A DNA stretch of 12,628 bases from an uncultured Eubacteriales bacterium (GTDB taxonomy: Bacteria; Bacillota; Clostridia; Oscillospirales; Oscillospiraceae), in the NCBI GenBank assembly GCA_902496595.1, contig CABVBV010000053.1:1-12628 (forward strand). Reading direction: 5' to 3'. This document shows positions 6,663 to 12,628 of this stretch, in pieces (the first letter of the stretch is position 1; the number at the start of each line of letters is the position of its first letter). The translations under genes and the position numbers were made by a program. The notes under the pieces are model-generated. The model ran no database searches. It was not told the DNA's origin and worked only from the letters and a program-made list of their open reading frames with translations.

Positions 6663-8456
6663 TCAGGCAAATATCGACGTCTCCAGCTCTGCGCAGGCCT
6701 CGCAGGCCTCCGAGAGCGTTGCTGCCGCTACCTCGTGCTCCGCCCTGAGCCTGAGGCAGCGCTCCTTCTGAGCGCCCAGCAGCTGCTGGCAGACCTCCGC
6801 GAACCTGCCCTCCAGTTGTGACGGCTCCTCCCGGAGCAGCTCTCCCAAAACCTCGCGCACATAGCCCGGCAGAGCCCCGCGCCAGGCCCTGACATACTTG
6901 TATACGAAGGCGTCCACGATCGGACTTATGAGCGCGGGCATGATGTTGACGTTTGTAAGTATTTTTGGCAGGCTCAACCTGAATACCGGGAGCTCCGGAC
7001 GCAGGCCCTTGAGCATACGCCGTATCAAGGCTTCCTTGAGCCTCGCATTTTCGGGAAGGCCCGCTCTCTCCAGCAGGTCTGAATACCGCTCTTGGTTCAG
7101 GAGCCGGCTGCGCTCGGTGAGGAACGCGTCGGCATAGCGGACGATCTCGGCGTTCACGGCCTTGCGGAGCCTGTCCTCCACGGAGGGCAGGAGCCTCCCG
7201 CCCAGCTGCGCCACCGCCTCCTGCGCGGCCTCGGCCACGAGCAGCTCGTCCTTGACCGTCACCATGCTCAGTCTCTGCGTGAAGCAGGTCTTCATCGTCT
7301 CGCGCAGCAGCGCCTCGTCGAGCAGCTTGACGCCGAGATCGGCCGCGGCGCCGGCAGCGCCCTCTGCCGCGTCGTCCATGAGCCGGGGCCTGGCCTTGAA
7401 ATAGGCCTCGACGGAGTCCCTGGCCCCGTGCAGCCGCTCCATCTCCGCCCTGGCCCCGGAGAGCAGGTCGTTGAGTTTTATGGAGCCGAACCAGGCCCGG
7501 CTCCGATCTAGTATGCCTCGGACGAGATGCAGGCCGTAGAGCCGCTGCTGGGCGTTGAGCGCAGTCATCAGCTCCTTCTTCAGAGCCGGGATGCGGCTCT
7601 CCTCGAGCGCGTCATAGTCTCCGTTGTCAAAGGAGTCCAGCGCCAGCGCGGCCGAAACGGGGCAGACGCGCAGCTCCCTCTCGGACAGGAGCCGCTCCGC
7701 CTTCCGGAGCAGCTCCTCGTCTCCCGCGTATCTGAACCGCGCTCTCTCCAGCGTCTTAGTCCTTATCCTCTCGCTCAGATATGCCGTCACCTTGTCCCGC
7801 TCCGCCTCCGGCACGAGATCCATGCAGGTGACGACGAAGAATACATATTGCAGCCGCGGCAGGCCGATGAGCCGCGCCACCCAGTCGCACTCCGTGTCGC
7901 TGTAAGGCATGGTCGCCTTGACTGTCACGAGGGCGGCCTGGACGTTCTGAAGCAGGGCGTCGGTCACGAGGGTCATGCTCTCCGTGTCGTTCAGGCCCGG
8001 GGTGTCGATGATGTCCACTCCGTTGCCGCAGAGTTCGGTGGGGTAAAGTATCTCCGCTTCCCTGACGGTTGCGGCGACCCTGGCCGACGCCCCGGTCAGC
8101 TTGGTGACATAGTTCGCCAGTTCCCCGATCGCGACGGCCTCGTCCCTGCCGTCCTTGTAGTGTATGCAGGCCCTGGGCTTCAGGCCGTATGTGACCCGGT
8201 TTATCGTGGCTGTCGTCGGCTCTATGTCCACCGGGAGCACGGGCATACCCAGCAGCGCGTTTATGAGGCTCGACTTGCCCCTCCGGAACTCGCCCACCAC
8301 GGCGACCCGGAATTTCTTGTTCTGTAAATACCCGAGCGCCTCCTCCACACTGCCGCCGAGGGCCTCGTCGGGATACGCGCCCAGCACCCCGTCGAGGTCG
8401 TGAAGTATCTTGTAGAGCTCGAAATCGATCTGTCCTCCGACGTGCCAGCCGTCCAT
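6663..8456 (-). CDS. Dynamin-like GTPase 1
   Basis: This 597-residue dynamin-superfamily GTPase has G1 GEFRRGKSS 55-63, a switch-I TATINRVTYG stretch (82-91), G3 DTPG 151-154 and a G4 position reading TCMD (210-213), so the usual lysine is missing. From the helper motif (ANYVTKL, 114-120) through NGVDIIDTPGLND (145-157) it is strikingly similar to the GTPase at 3274-5385, which reads AQYVTKL and NGVDIVDTPGLND. The two are sister paralogs. The C-terminal two-thirds is helical and charged, and it lacks the long hydrophobic region of that sister. A mildly hydrophobic stretch (about 490-520) is the only candidate membrane contact. The start ATG at 8456 has GGAGG 4 nt upstream. It is the second gene of the operon, 49 nt after a zinc-ribbon membrane protein gene. 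The domain assignment is firm; partners and membrane target are inferred. Confidence 0.92.
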   Translation of the reverse strand: MDGWHVGGQIDFELYKILHDLDGVLGAYPDEALGGSVEEALGYLQNKKFRVAVVGEFRRGKSSLINALLGMPVLPVDIEPTTATINRVTYGLKPRACIHYKDGRDEAVAIGELANYVTKLTGASARVAATVREAEILYPTELCGNGVDIIDTPGLNDTESMTLVTDALLQNVQAALVTVKATMPYSDTECDWVARLIGLPRLQYVFFVVTCMDLVPEAERDKVTAYLSERIRTKTLERARFRYAGDEELLRKAERLLSERELRVCPVSAALALDSFDNGDYDALEESRIPALKKELMTALNAQQRLYGLHLVRGILDRSRAWFGSIKLNDLLSGARAEMERLHGARDSVEAYFKARPRLMDDAAEGAAGAAADLGVKLLDEALLRETMKTCFTQRLSMVTVKDELLVAEAAQEAVAQLGGRLLPSVEDRLRKAVNAEIVRYADAFLTERSRLLNQERYSDLLERAGLPENARLKEALIRRMLKGLRPELPVFRLSLPKILTNVNIMPALISPIVDAFVYKYVRAWRGALPGYVREVLGELLREEPSQLEGRFAEVCQQLLGAQKERCLRLRAEHEVAAATLSEACEACAELETSIFA

Positions 8457-8505
8457 ACGTCCTCCGTTTCAAAGCCGCCTCTTCCCCAGCGGATGCCGCG
8501 TGAAC

Positions 8506-9156
8506 TCAGTTCACAAAGAGTGAAGCCCTTTTCTTGTAGTATTGATAGTTGATGATCAAGCCCACTATCGAGCCCAGGATGGGCGAGACGATGAGCGAGG
8601 CCTCAACTGAGATCCCCGTGACCACCCGGACGAGCAGCAAGTATACCAGGCTCACGGCCAGGCTCATGAGGCAGAGCAGGTATAACTTCTGCGGCGCGTT
8701 GACCTTGAACTTCATGAGGCTGAGACAGACCCAGACCGTCATGCCCGCGAGGCCGCAGCAGGCGAGCCCATACAAGATGTCCAGAACCTTAAGGCCGGTG
8801 CCGTAAAAGGCGTAGACCAGGTCGGCGCTCACCCCTTCGTTCTCATAGCAAGCGCCGCTGAAGTACAAACCGCTCGTGGCCAGGAACATCAGCGCCGATA
8901 GCCAGAGCGCGAATCTGGTCATGAACTTGTGCCAGCCGAGCGGAAAATCCTTCCTCTGTGCGTTTCCGGCGGATGCTCCCCCGTACCGCGGGGGCTCGTA
9001 CTTTGGGCGGATTTCCGGGTCGTAGTAGTTTCCGTAGTCCGACCCGTAGGTCTGCTGCGCCTTCTGTTGAGTCGGCTGCCCCACCGGAGCGCCGCAGTAG
9101 GTGCAGAATTTTGAGTCCGAAGCCAACTGGCTCCCGCACTTGCTGCAAAACGGCAT
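8506..9156 (-). CDS. Zinc-ribbon four-helix membrane protein (first gene of operon)
   Basis: The 216-residue protein starts with a double-knuckle zinc ribbon (CSKC 4-7, CTYC 18-21). A Tyr/Gln/Pro-rich, probably disordered linker (25-70) follows. Four hydrophobic helices are visible at about 82-104, 125-149, 157-178 and 186-205, with a basic YYKKR stretch near the end. It has no signal peptide and no recognised transporter motif. The start ATG at 9156 has GGGGAG 7 nt upstream, and a promoter lies about 85 nt upstream. As first gene of the operon it may provide the membrane platform for the GTPases and peptidase; this is inference from context only. Zinc-ribbon-plus-TM proteins of this layout are common in Bacillota and mostly of unknown function. 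Confidence 0.88.
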   Translation of the reverse strand: MPFCSKCGSQLASDSKFCTYCGAPVGQPTQQKAQQTYGSDYGNYYDPEIRPKYEPPRYGGASAGNAQRKDFPLGWHKFMTRFALWLSALMFLATSGLYFSGACYENEGVSADLVYAFYGTGLKVLDILYGLACCGLAGMTVWVCLSLMKFKVNAPQKLYLLCLMSLAVSLVYLLLVRVVTGISVEASLIVSPILGSIVGLIINYQYYKKRASLFVN

Positions 9157-9239
9157 TTTTTATCTCCCCAATCTCTGTTTTTTCACGCCATCCTTCCAAG
9201 GCGTCCTCCGAGCCTCCCCTTTCGGCCCTGTAAAGACAG

Positions 9240-9269
9240 TATATACCTTTGCAAAATAAAATTGTACAA
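9240..9269 (-). promoter_or_regulatory. Probable promoter of the seven-gene operon
   Basis: On the minus strand a -35 TTGTAC (plus 9264-9269) and a -10 TATATA (9240-9245) are separated by 18 bp in an AT-rich patch. Transcription would begin near 9232, leaving an untranslated leader of about 75 nt. That leader contains several GGAGG-like strings and ends in the ribosome binding site at 9163-9168. No other promoter-like sequence is evident in the short gaps inside the operon. Confidence 0.5.
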
Positions 9270-9327
9270 GTATTTTCCGCCCCGATCTTGTCGGATGAGC
9301 GGTATCCGCAGGCACAAATTTTGCTTT

Positions 9328-9339
9328 TTTGCCGGCAAA
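9328..9339. promoter_or_regulatory. 12-bp perfect palindrome, possible operator
   Basis: TTTGCCGGCAAA is its own reverse complement. It ends 3 bp before the -35 box of the methyltransferase promoter and lies about 60 bp upstream of the operon promoter on the other strand. The position suits a dimeric regulator acting on the divergent region, but no regulator gene is visible in the window. Confidence 0.3.
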
Positions 9340-9342
9340 CGC

Positions 9343-9371
9343 TTGAACTTCGCGGCGGCATCGTTTATATT
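9343..9371 (+). promoter_or_regulatory. Promoter of the methyltransferase gene
   Basis: A -35 TTGAAC (9343-9348) and a -10 TATATT (9366-9371) are separated by 17 bp. The leader to the start codon at 9434 is about 55 nt and includes AAGGAGG at 9415-9421. Confidence 0.55.
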
Positions 9372-9433
9372 ATCATGTGCTCGGGCATACTCAGTCCGAG
9401 CGCGCACTCTCATGAAGGAGGTAAAGCCGTCTG

Positions 9434-10177
9434 ATGCGCACACACGAGATATGTGATTACAGCGACACTGATTATCAGGCCTTCTGGGCCGAGGGACGGG
9501 ACTATGAGGACGCCGTAGAGCGCATAGCGATAAGGAGACTGACCGCCGACTTTTCCGGCGACTGTATAGAGATAGGCGCGGGCTTCGGCAGGCTTGCGGA
9601 GGAATACGCGCCGAGGTGCCGCTCGGTGCTGCTGACGGACAGGACGGAGCATCTGCTGGCCGAGGCGCGGGAGCGCATGGCGAAGCTGGGGCTCACGAAC
9701 GTGAGCTGCGAGAACGCCGACCTCTACGAGCTGGCGCAGCTGGGCCGGAGTTTTGACGAGGCCGTGTGCGTGCGCGTATTGCACCATGTCGAATGCGTTC
9801 AGGACTTTTTCGCGCAGGTGTCCGACGTGCTCAAGCCCGGCGGCGTCTTTGTGCTGGAATATGCGAACAAGCGCAACGCGCTGGAGATCGCCCGCTGCCT
9901 GACGGGCCGTTCCGGCATAAAGCCCTTCGACCTGGAGCCTTCCAGGCGGAGCGACAGCGTGTATTATAACTTCCACCCGAAATACGTTGAAGAGCAGCTC
10001 AAGGCCGCAGGTTTCGAGATAGAAGACGTCCTGGCTGTCTCTCTCTTCCGCTCCGCTAAGTTGAAGAAGGCCTTCGGCAAGGACAAGCTCACCCGTCTTG
10101 AGCGCCCGCTGCAGCACCCGCTCGGCAAGCTGAAACTCAGCCCGAGCGTGTTCCTGAAGTTGAGAAAAGTGAGATAA
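9434..10177 (+). CDS. Class I SAM-dependent methyltransferase
   Basis: The 247-residue protein has the Rossmann-type SAM site EIGAGFG (46-52), an acidic residue ending strand 2 (D69 in LLTDR), a motif near VLHHVE (115-120), and LKPGG (133-137) before the next strand. This is the Methyltransf_11/UbiE-like layout. The last 90 residues (HPKYVEEQLKAAGF and a basic Lys/Leu-rich tail) are typical of small-molecule methyltransferases, but the substrate cannot be read from sequence. The start ATG at 9434 lies 12 nt after GGAGG, a long spacing, but no better in-frame start exists. It is transcribed divergently from the GTPase operon and has its own promoter and terminator. It may therefore be an ordinary neighbour rather than part of the system. 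Confidence 0.88.
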   Translation: MRTHEICDYSDTDYQAFWAEGRDYEDAVERIAIRRLTADFSGDCIEIGAGFGRLAEEYAPRCRSVLLTDRTEHLLAEARERMAKLGLTNVSCENADLYELAQLGRSFDEAVCVRVLHHVECVQDFFAQVSDVLKPGGVFVLEYANKRNALEIARCLTGRSGIKPFDLEPSRRSDSVYYNFHPKYVEEQLKAAGFEIEDVLAVSLFRSAKLKKAFGKDKLTRLERPLQHPLGKLKLSPSVFLKLRKVR

Positions 10178-10197
10178 GCCCTAGAAAACATGAAAAG

Positions 10198-10237
10198 GGC
10201 CCGCGCAGAATTTTCCACTCTGCGCGGGCCTTTTTTT
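10198..10237. terminator. Bidirectional rho-independent terminator
   Basis: A 12-bp perfect GC-rich stem (10198-10209 with 10219-10230) encloses a 9-nt loop. Seven Ts follow on the plus strand (10231-10237). On the minus strand the stem runs into CCCTTTTC. It separates the convergent methyltransferase gene and the flavoprotein gene ending at 10255. Confidence 0.92.
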
Positions 10238-10254
10238 GCTTTTCTGAGCGTTTA

Positions 10255-12186
10255 TTATATCGCGAGGGCGGCGTTCAGGGCGTCGCCCGTGGCCTGCATG
10301 GAGTTTGCGGGCGCGAGCCTGGCTTCGCCGATGACTATGACCTGAGGCACGACCTCCTTGAGGGCTTCCTCGAGGCTTCTGTCGGAGCGGTAGCCCATGG
10401 CCAATACCACGCTGTCAAAGCCGCGCAGGCTGCCCTTGGAGCCGTCCGTCGTCAGGGTGTAGTCCACGCCGTCCGGGTAGAAGCGGCTGACCTTGGCGTT
10501 GGCGAGCTGGAGCACCTTGTGCTTTTCGAGATTCGCCATGATGTACTTTCTCGCCTCGGGGACGATGTCCTCTCCGATGACGGGCTTCATCTCGACCATG
10601 GCGACCTCGTGCCAGCGCTCGGAGAGGAACTCCGCCGCCTCGCAGCCGACCATGCCGCCGCCTACGATGAGCACCCTGTGGCCCACGTCGACCTTGCCGG
10701 TCAGCATATCCTCGGCCGTCACCACTCCGGCTTCCTGCAGGCCCGGGATGGGCAGCCAGAGCGGCACGGAGCCGGTGGCGAGGATGACCGCGTCCGCGCC
10801 CAGCTCCTTCACGAGCTCGGGCGTCGCCTCGACGCCGGTGCGCAGGTCAACGCCCTCCTCGCGGCAGCGGACGATGAGGCTCCTTATGGCGCAGCCGATC
10901 TCGCCCTTTCCGGGAGGATAGGAGGCGACGAGCAGGTGTCCGCCGAGCTCCGTGGCCTTCTCGAGCAGCGTGACGCTGTGGCCGCGCCTGGCGCACATCC
11001 AGGCCGCGTACAATCCGCCGGGGCCGCCGCCGATGACGACGACGTTCTTCTTGACTTCCGCCGGGACTATCTCCGCCTCGCGGCCGACGGTCGGGTTCAT
11101 GGCACAGGTGATGGGGTTGCCCTTCAGCATATTCGGCACGCATCCCAGCAGGCAGGCGATGCACGGAGTGAGCGTCTCGAGTTTGCCGTTCCTCGCCTTG
11201 TTCGGCAGCTCCGGGTCGGCGATGGACTGGCGGCCGAAGGCCACGAGGTCGGTGCGTCCCTGTTTCACCATGAGCTCCGCGTACTGCGGCTCCGTGAAGC
11301 GGCCGACCATGATGACGGGCACGCTGACGGCACGCTTAATCTCAGTCACGAGCTCGGCGTTGAAGCCGCCGTGGGTGATGTTCGGGGCCCACATGAACTC
11401 GTCGTGGATGTGGATGGAGCGGGTGACGTGCAGGGCGTCCACGCCGCACTCCTGCTCGAGGTAGGCGGCGATGGCAGCCGCGTCGTGGACGTCGATGCCG
11501 CCGTCGCCCTCGTCGCGGGCGTTGATGCGGCAGAGGATGGGCATATTGCCGCCGGTCTTCTTGCGGATGTTCTCGATGATGAGCTTCGGCAGGCGCATAC
11601 GGTTCTCAAAGCAGCCGCCGAACTCGTCCGTGCGCTTGTTGGTGCGGGCCGAGATGAAGGTGCTGACGAGGTAGCCGTGGGCGCAGTGGACTTCCACCAT
11701 GTCGATGCCCGCGAGCTGGGCCCTGCGGGCCGCGTCGCCGTAGCACTCTATGAGCTTGTAGACCTCTTCCGTCGGCATGGCCTCGGGGATCTCGCGCCCG
11801 TCGGAGGGGGCGATGGCGGAGGCGGCCTTCAGGGGGTAGCCGGTGAGCTTGGAGTTGCCCTCGGGGCCGGCGTGCTGGAGCTGGATGCTGACCTTCGCGC
11901 CGTAGGCGTGGCAGCGGTCGGCGACCTTCTTGAAGCTCGGGATGACCTCGTCGGAGAAGAGGCAGGGCTTGCGCGGGCCGCCCTTGGCCTCCTTGTAGAC
12001 GACGGTGGACTCGATGGTGATGAGGCCGAAGCCGCCCTTGGCGCGGGCCTCGTAGTAGGCGGCGGAGCGGTCGCTCATGCTGCCGTCGGTGTTGGCGAAG
12101 TTGTTGCCCATGGGCGGGACGACGAAGCGGTTCGGCACCGTCACGACGCCGATGTTGATGGGCTTGAACATATTCGGGAACTTCAT
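10255..12186 (-). CDS. Old-yellow-enzyme/FadH-type NADH:flavin oxidoreductase with 4Fe-4S cluster
   Basis: The 643-residue multidomain flavoprotein has an N-terminal FMN-binding TIM barrel of the old yellow enzyme family (1-335), with the family signature HCAHGYL (167-173) and TNKRTDEFGG (182-191). The cysteine set C342-x2-C345-x3-C349-x11-C361 would hold a 4Fe-4S cluster. A FAD-binding Rossmann fold follows (GGGPGG 386-391), with an inserted NAD(P)-binding fold (GGGMVG 509-514). This is the architecture of 2,4-dienoyl-CoA reductase FadH, clostridial enoate reductases and BaiCD/BaiH. It should reduce an activated C=C bond with electrons passed from NAD(P)H through FAD and Fe-S to FMN. The start ATG at 12186 has AAGGAG 8 nt upstream; a TTG at 12204 overlaps that box and is unlikely. 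It follows aroE by 20 nt. The substrate is unknown, but the pairing points to a cyclic enone or shikimate-type acid. Confidence 0.9.
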   Translation of the reverse strand: MKFPNMFKPINIGVVTVPNRFVVPPMGNNFANTDGSMSDRSAAYYEARAKGGFGLITIESTVVYKEAKGGPRKPCLFSDEVIPSFKKVADRCHAYGAKVSIQLQHAGPEGNSKLTGYPLKAASAIAPSDGREIPEAMPTEEVYKLIECYGDAARRAQLAGIDMVEVHCAHGYLVSTFISARTNKRTDEFGGCFENRMRLPKLIIENIRKKTGGNMPILCRINARDEGDGGIDVHDAAAIAAYLEQECGVDALHVTRSIHIHDEFMWAPNITHGGFNAELVTEIKRAVSVPVIMVGRFTEPQYAELMVKQGRTDLVAFGRQSIADPELPNKARNGKLETLTPCIACLLGCVPNMLKGNPITCAMNPTVGREAEIVPAEVKKNVVVIGGGPGGLYAAWMCARRGHSVTLLEKATELGGHLLVASYPPGKGEIGCAIRSLIVRCREEGVDLRTGVEATPELVKELGADAVILATGSVPLWLPIPGLQEAGVVTAEDMLTGKVDVGHRVLIVGGGMVGCEAAEFLSERWHEVAMVEMKPVIGEDIVPEARKYIMANLEKHKVLQLANAKVSRFYPDGVDYTLTTDGSKGSLRGFDSVVLAMGYRSDRSLEEALKEVVPQVIVIGEARLAPANSMQATGDALNAALAI

Positions 12187-12206
12187 AATTCTCTCTCCTT
12201 CCAAAC

Positions 12207-12628
12207 TCAGGCGAAGAACTTGTCCATGACCTCGTCCGCGGGCATCTCCCGGCCCGTGTAGAGCCTGAAGCCCTCCACGCCCTGGCGCAGCAGCATACCT
12301 ATGCCGCCGATGGCCGCCTTGACCCCGGCCTCCTTGGCCTCGAGGATCATGCGGGTCTCCTTCGGGTTGTACACGGTGTCGGCGACAACCAGATCGCTGC
12401 GGAAGAGGCTCTTGTCGATGAGGGTCTCACCGTCCAGCGGGGCCATGCCGACCTTGGTGGCGTTGACTAAGATGTCGCAGTTGGCTACGGCCTCGGCCAG
12501 AGCCTCCTTGTCCGCGAGGTCGGTGACGCTTGCCTTGCAGGAGGGGATCTTCTCCGTTATCTTCTTCACGGTGAGCTCGGCGTTGGGGTAGAAGGTGTAG
12601 CCCTTGCGGTTGAAGATGTGGATCTCGC
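12207..12628 (-). CDS. aroE: Shikimate dehydrogenase, C-terminal part (gene runs off the window)
   Basis: The frame is open to the window edge, so the visible 140 residues are the C-terminal half. They begin in the NADP-binding fold, where IHIFNRKG contains the NR(T/K) motif that contacts the cofactor 2'-phosphate. Next come VNATKVGM (the conserved NATxxGM loop), DTVYNPKET (matching the D-x-x-Y-x-P-x-E-T segment) and GGIGMLLRQG, the AroE C-terminal signature. AroE reduces 3-dehydroshikimate to shikimate with NADPH; the YdiB-like paralogs oxidise quinate or shikimate. The gene is 20 nt upstream of the flavoprotein gene on the same strand, so they are co-transcribed. Because it pairs with a C=C reductase rather than other aro genes, a catabolic or fermentative role is possible. 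The N-terminal substrate domain is not visible. Confidence 0.9.
   Translation of the reverse strand, partial: EIHIFNRKGYTFYPNAELTVKKITEKIPSCKASVTDLADKEALAEAVANCDILVNATKVGMAPLDGETLIDKSLFRSDLVVADTVYNPKETRMILEAKEAGVKAAIGGIGMLLRQGVEGFRLYTGREMPADEVMDKFFA

Noticed and set aside
6650..6663. Hairpin AGCGC/GCGCT at the end of the GTPase gene at 6663, as a terminator within the operon
   Set aside because: The stem is only 5 bp and no T-run follows on the minus strand, so read-through into the next gene is expected.
9183..9443. Minus-strand 86-codon open frame in the divergent promoter region
   Set aside because: It spans both promoters, overlaps the methyltransferase start, and has no ribosome binding site or recognisable domain. 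Its in-frame ATG-GCG-TGA end was considered as a leader peptide but is too short to support.
10519..12261. Long plus-strand open frame of 580 codons
   Set aside because: It is the mirror frame of the flavoprotein gene. It is Ala/Asp/Val/Gly-rich low-complexity protein with no start signal, while the opposite strand has clear FMN, Fe-S, FAD and NAD(P) motifs.
1..12628. CRISPR array, transposase, integrase or prophage genes
   Set aside because: No regularly spaced repeats, terminal inverted repeats, DDE or tyrosine-recombinase motifs, or phage structural proteins are seen. The only tandem repeats are the 12-bp pair at 119-142 and the 21-bp pair at 6299-6340.

Overview
The window looks like a Bacillota (Clostridia-like, plausibly gut-associated) chromosome. 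Coding DNA is GC-rich, most starts have strong GGAGG-type ribosome binding sites, the complete tRNA gene encodes its CCA end, promoters are of the TTGACA/TATAAT type, and the right-hand metabolic genes resemble anaerobe enzymes. This placement rests on general features, not on a database match.

Layout. (1) Positions 1-505 form a tRNA-Leu cluster. A tRNA-Leu(UAA) on the minus strand is cut by the window start. A second minus-strand copy matches it only over the 5' half, from the acceptor start through the anticodon arm, yet has a good promoter. A complete tRNA-Leu(CAG) lies on the plus strand, followed by a strong hairpin terminator. (2) Positions 548-9156 are one tightly packed minus-strand operon of seven genes. 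In transcription order they are: a zinc-ribbon four-helix membrane protein; a dynamin-like GTPase; a zinc-ribbon/single-TM/coiled-coil protein; a soluble multi-zinc-finger protein with a RanBP2-type C-terminal finger; a second dynamin-like GTPase with a long hydrophobic stretch; an M48-family zinc metallopeptidase; and a third dynamin-like GTPase. Gaps are 13-49 nt and the last junction overlaps. (3) Positions 9157-9433 are a divergent promoter region. (4) Positions 9434-10177 hold a plus-strand class I SAM methyltransferase, followed by a bidirectional terminator. (5) Positions 10255-12628 are a minus-strand metabolic pair: a partial shikimate dehydrogenase (aroE) and an old-yellow-enzyme/FadH-type iron-sulfur flavoprotein.

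The centre of interest is the seven-gene operon. Three different dynamin-family GTPases, two of them close sisters, with a membrane-type M48 peptidase and three unrelated zinc-ribbon proteins, two of them membrane-anchored, suggest a multi-component membrane-remodelling or membrane-surveillance machine. The M48 + dynamin pairing recalls mitochondrial OMA1, an M48 peptidase that cleaves the dynamin OPA1. No phage, transposase or integrase gene is visible in the window. The operon does sit directly beside a tRNA cluster that shows a partial tRNA duplication, so an accessory-island position is possible but unproven. The function of the system is inference; gene identities rest on visible motifs.
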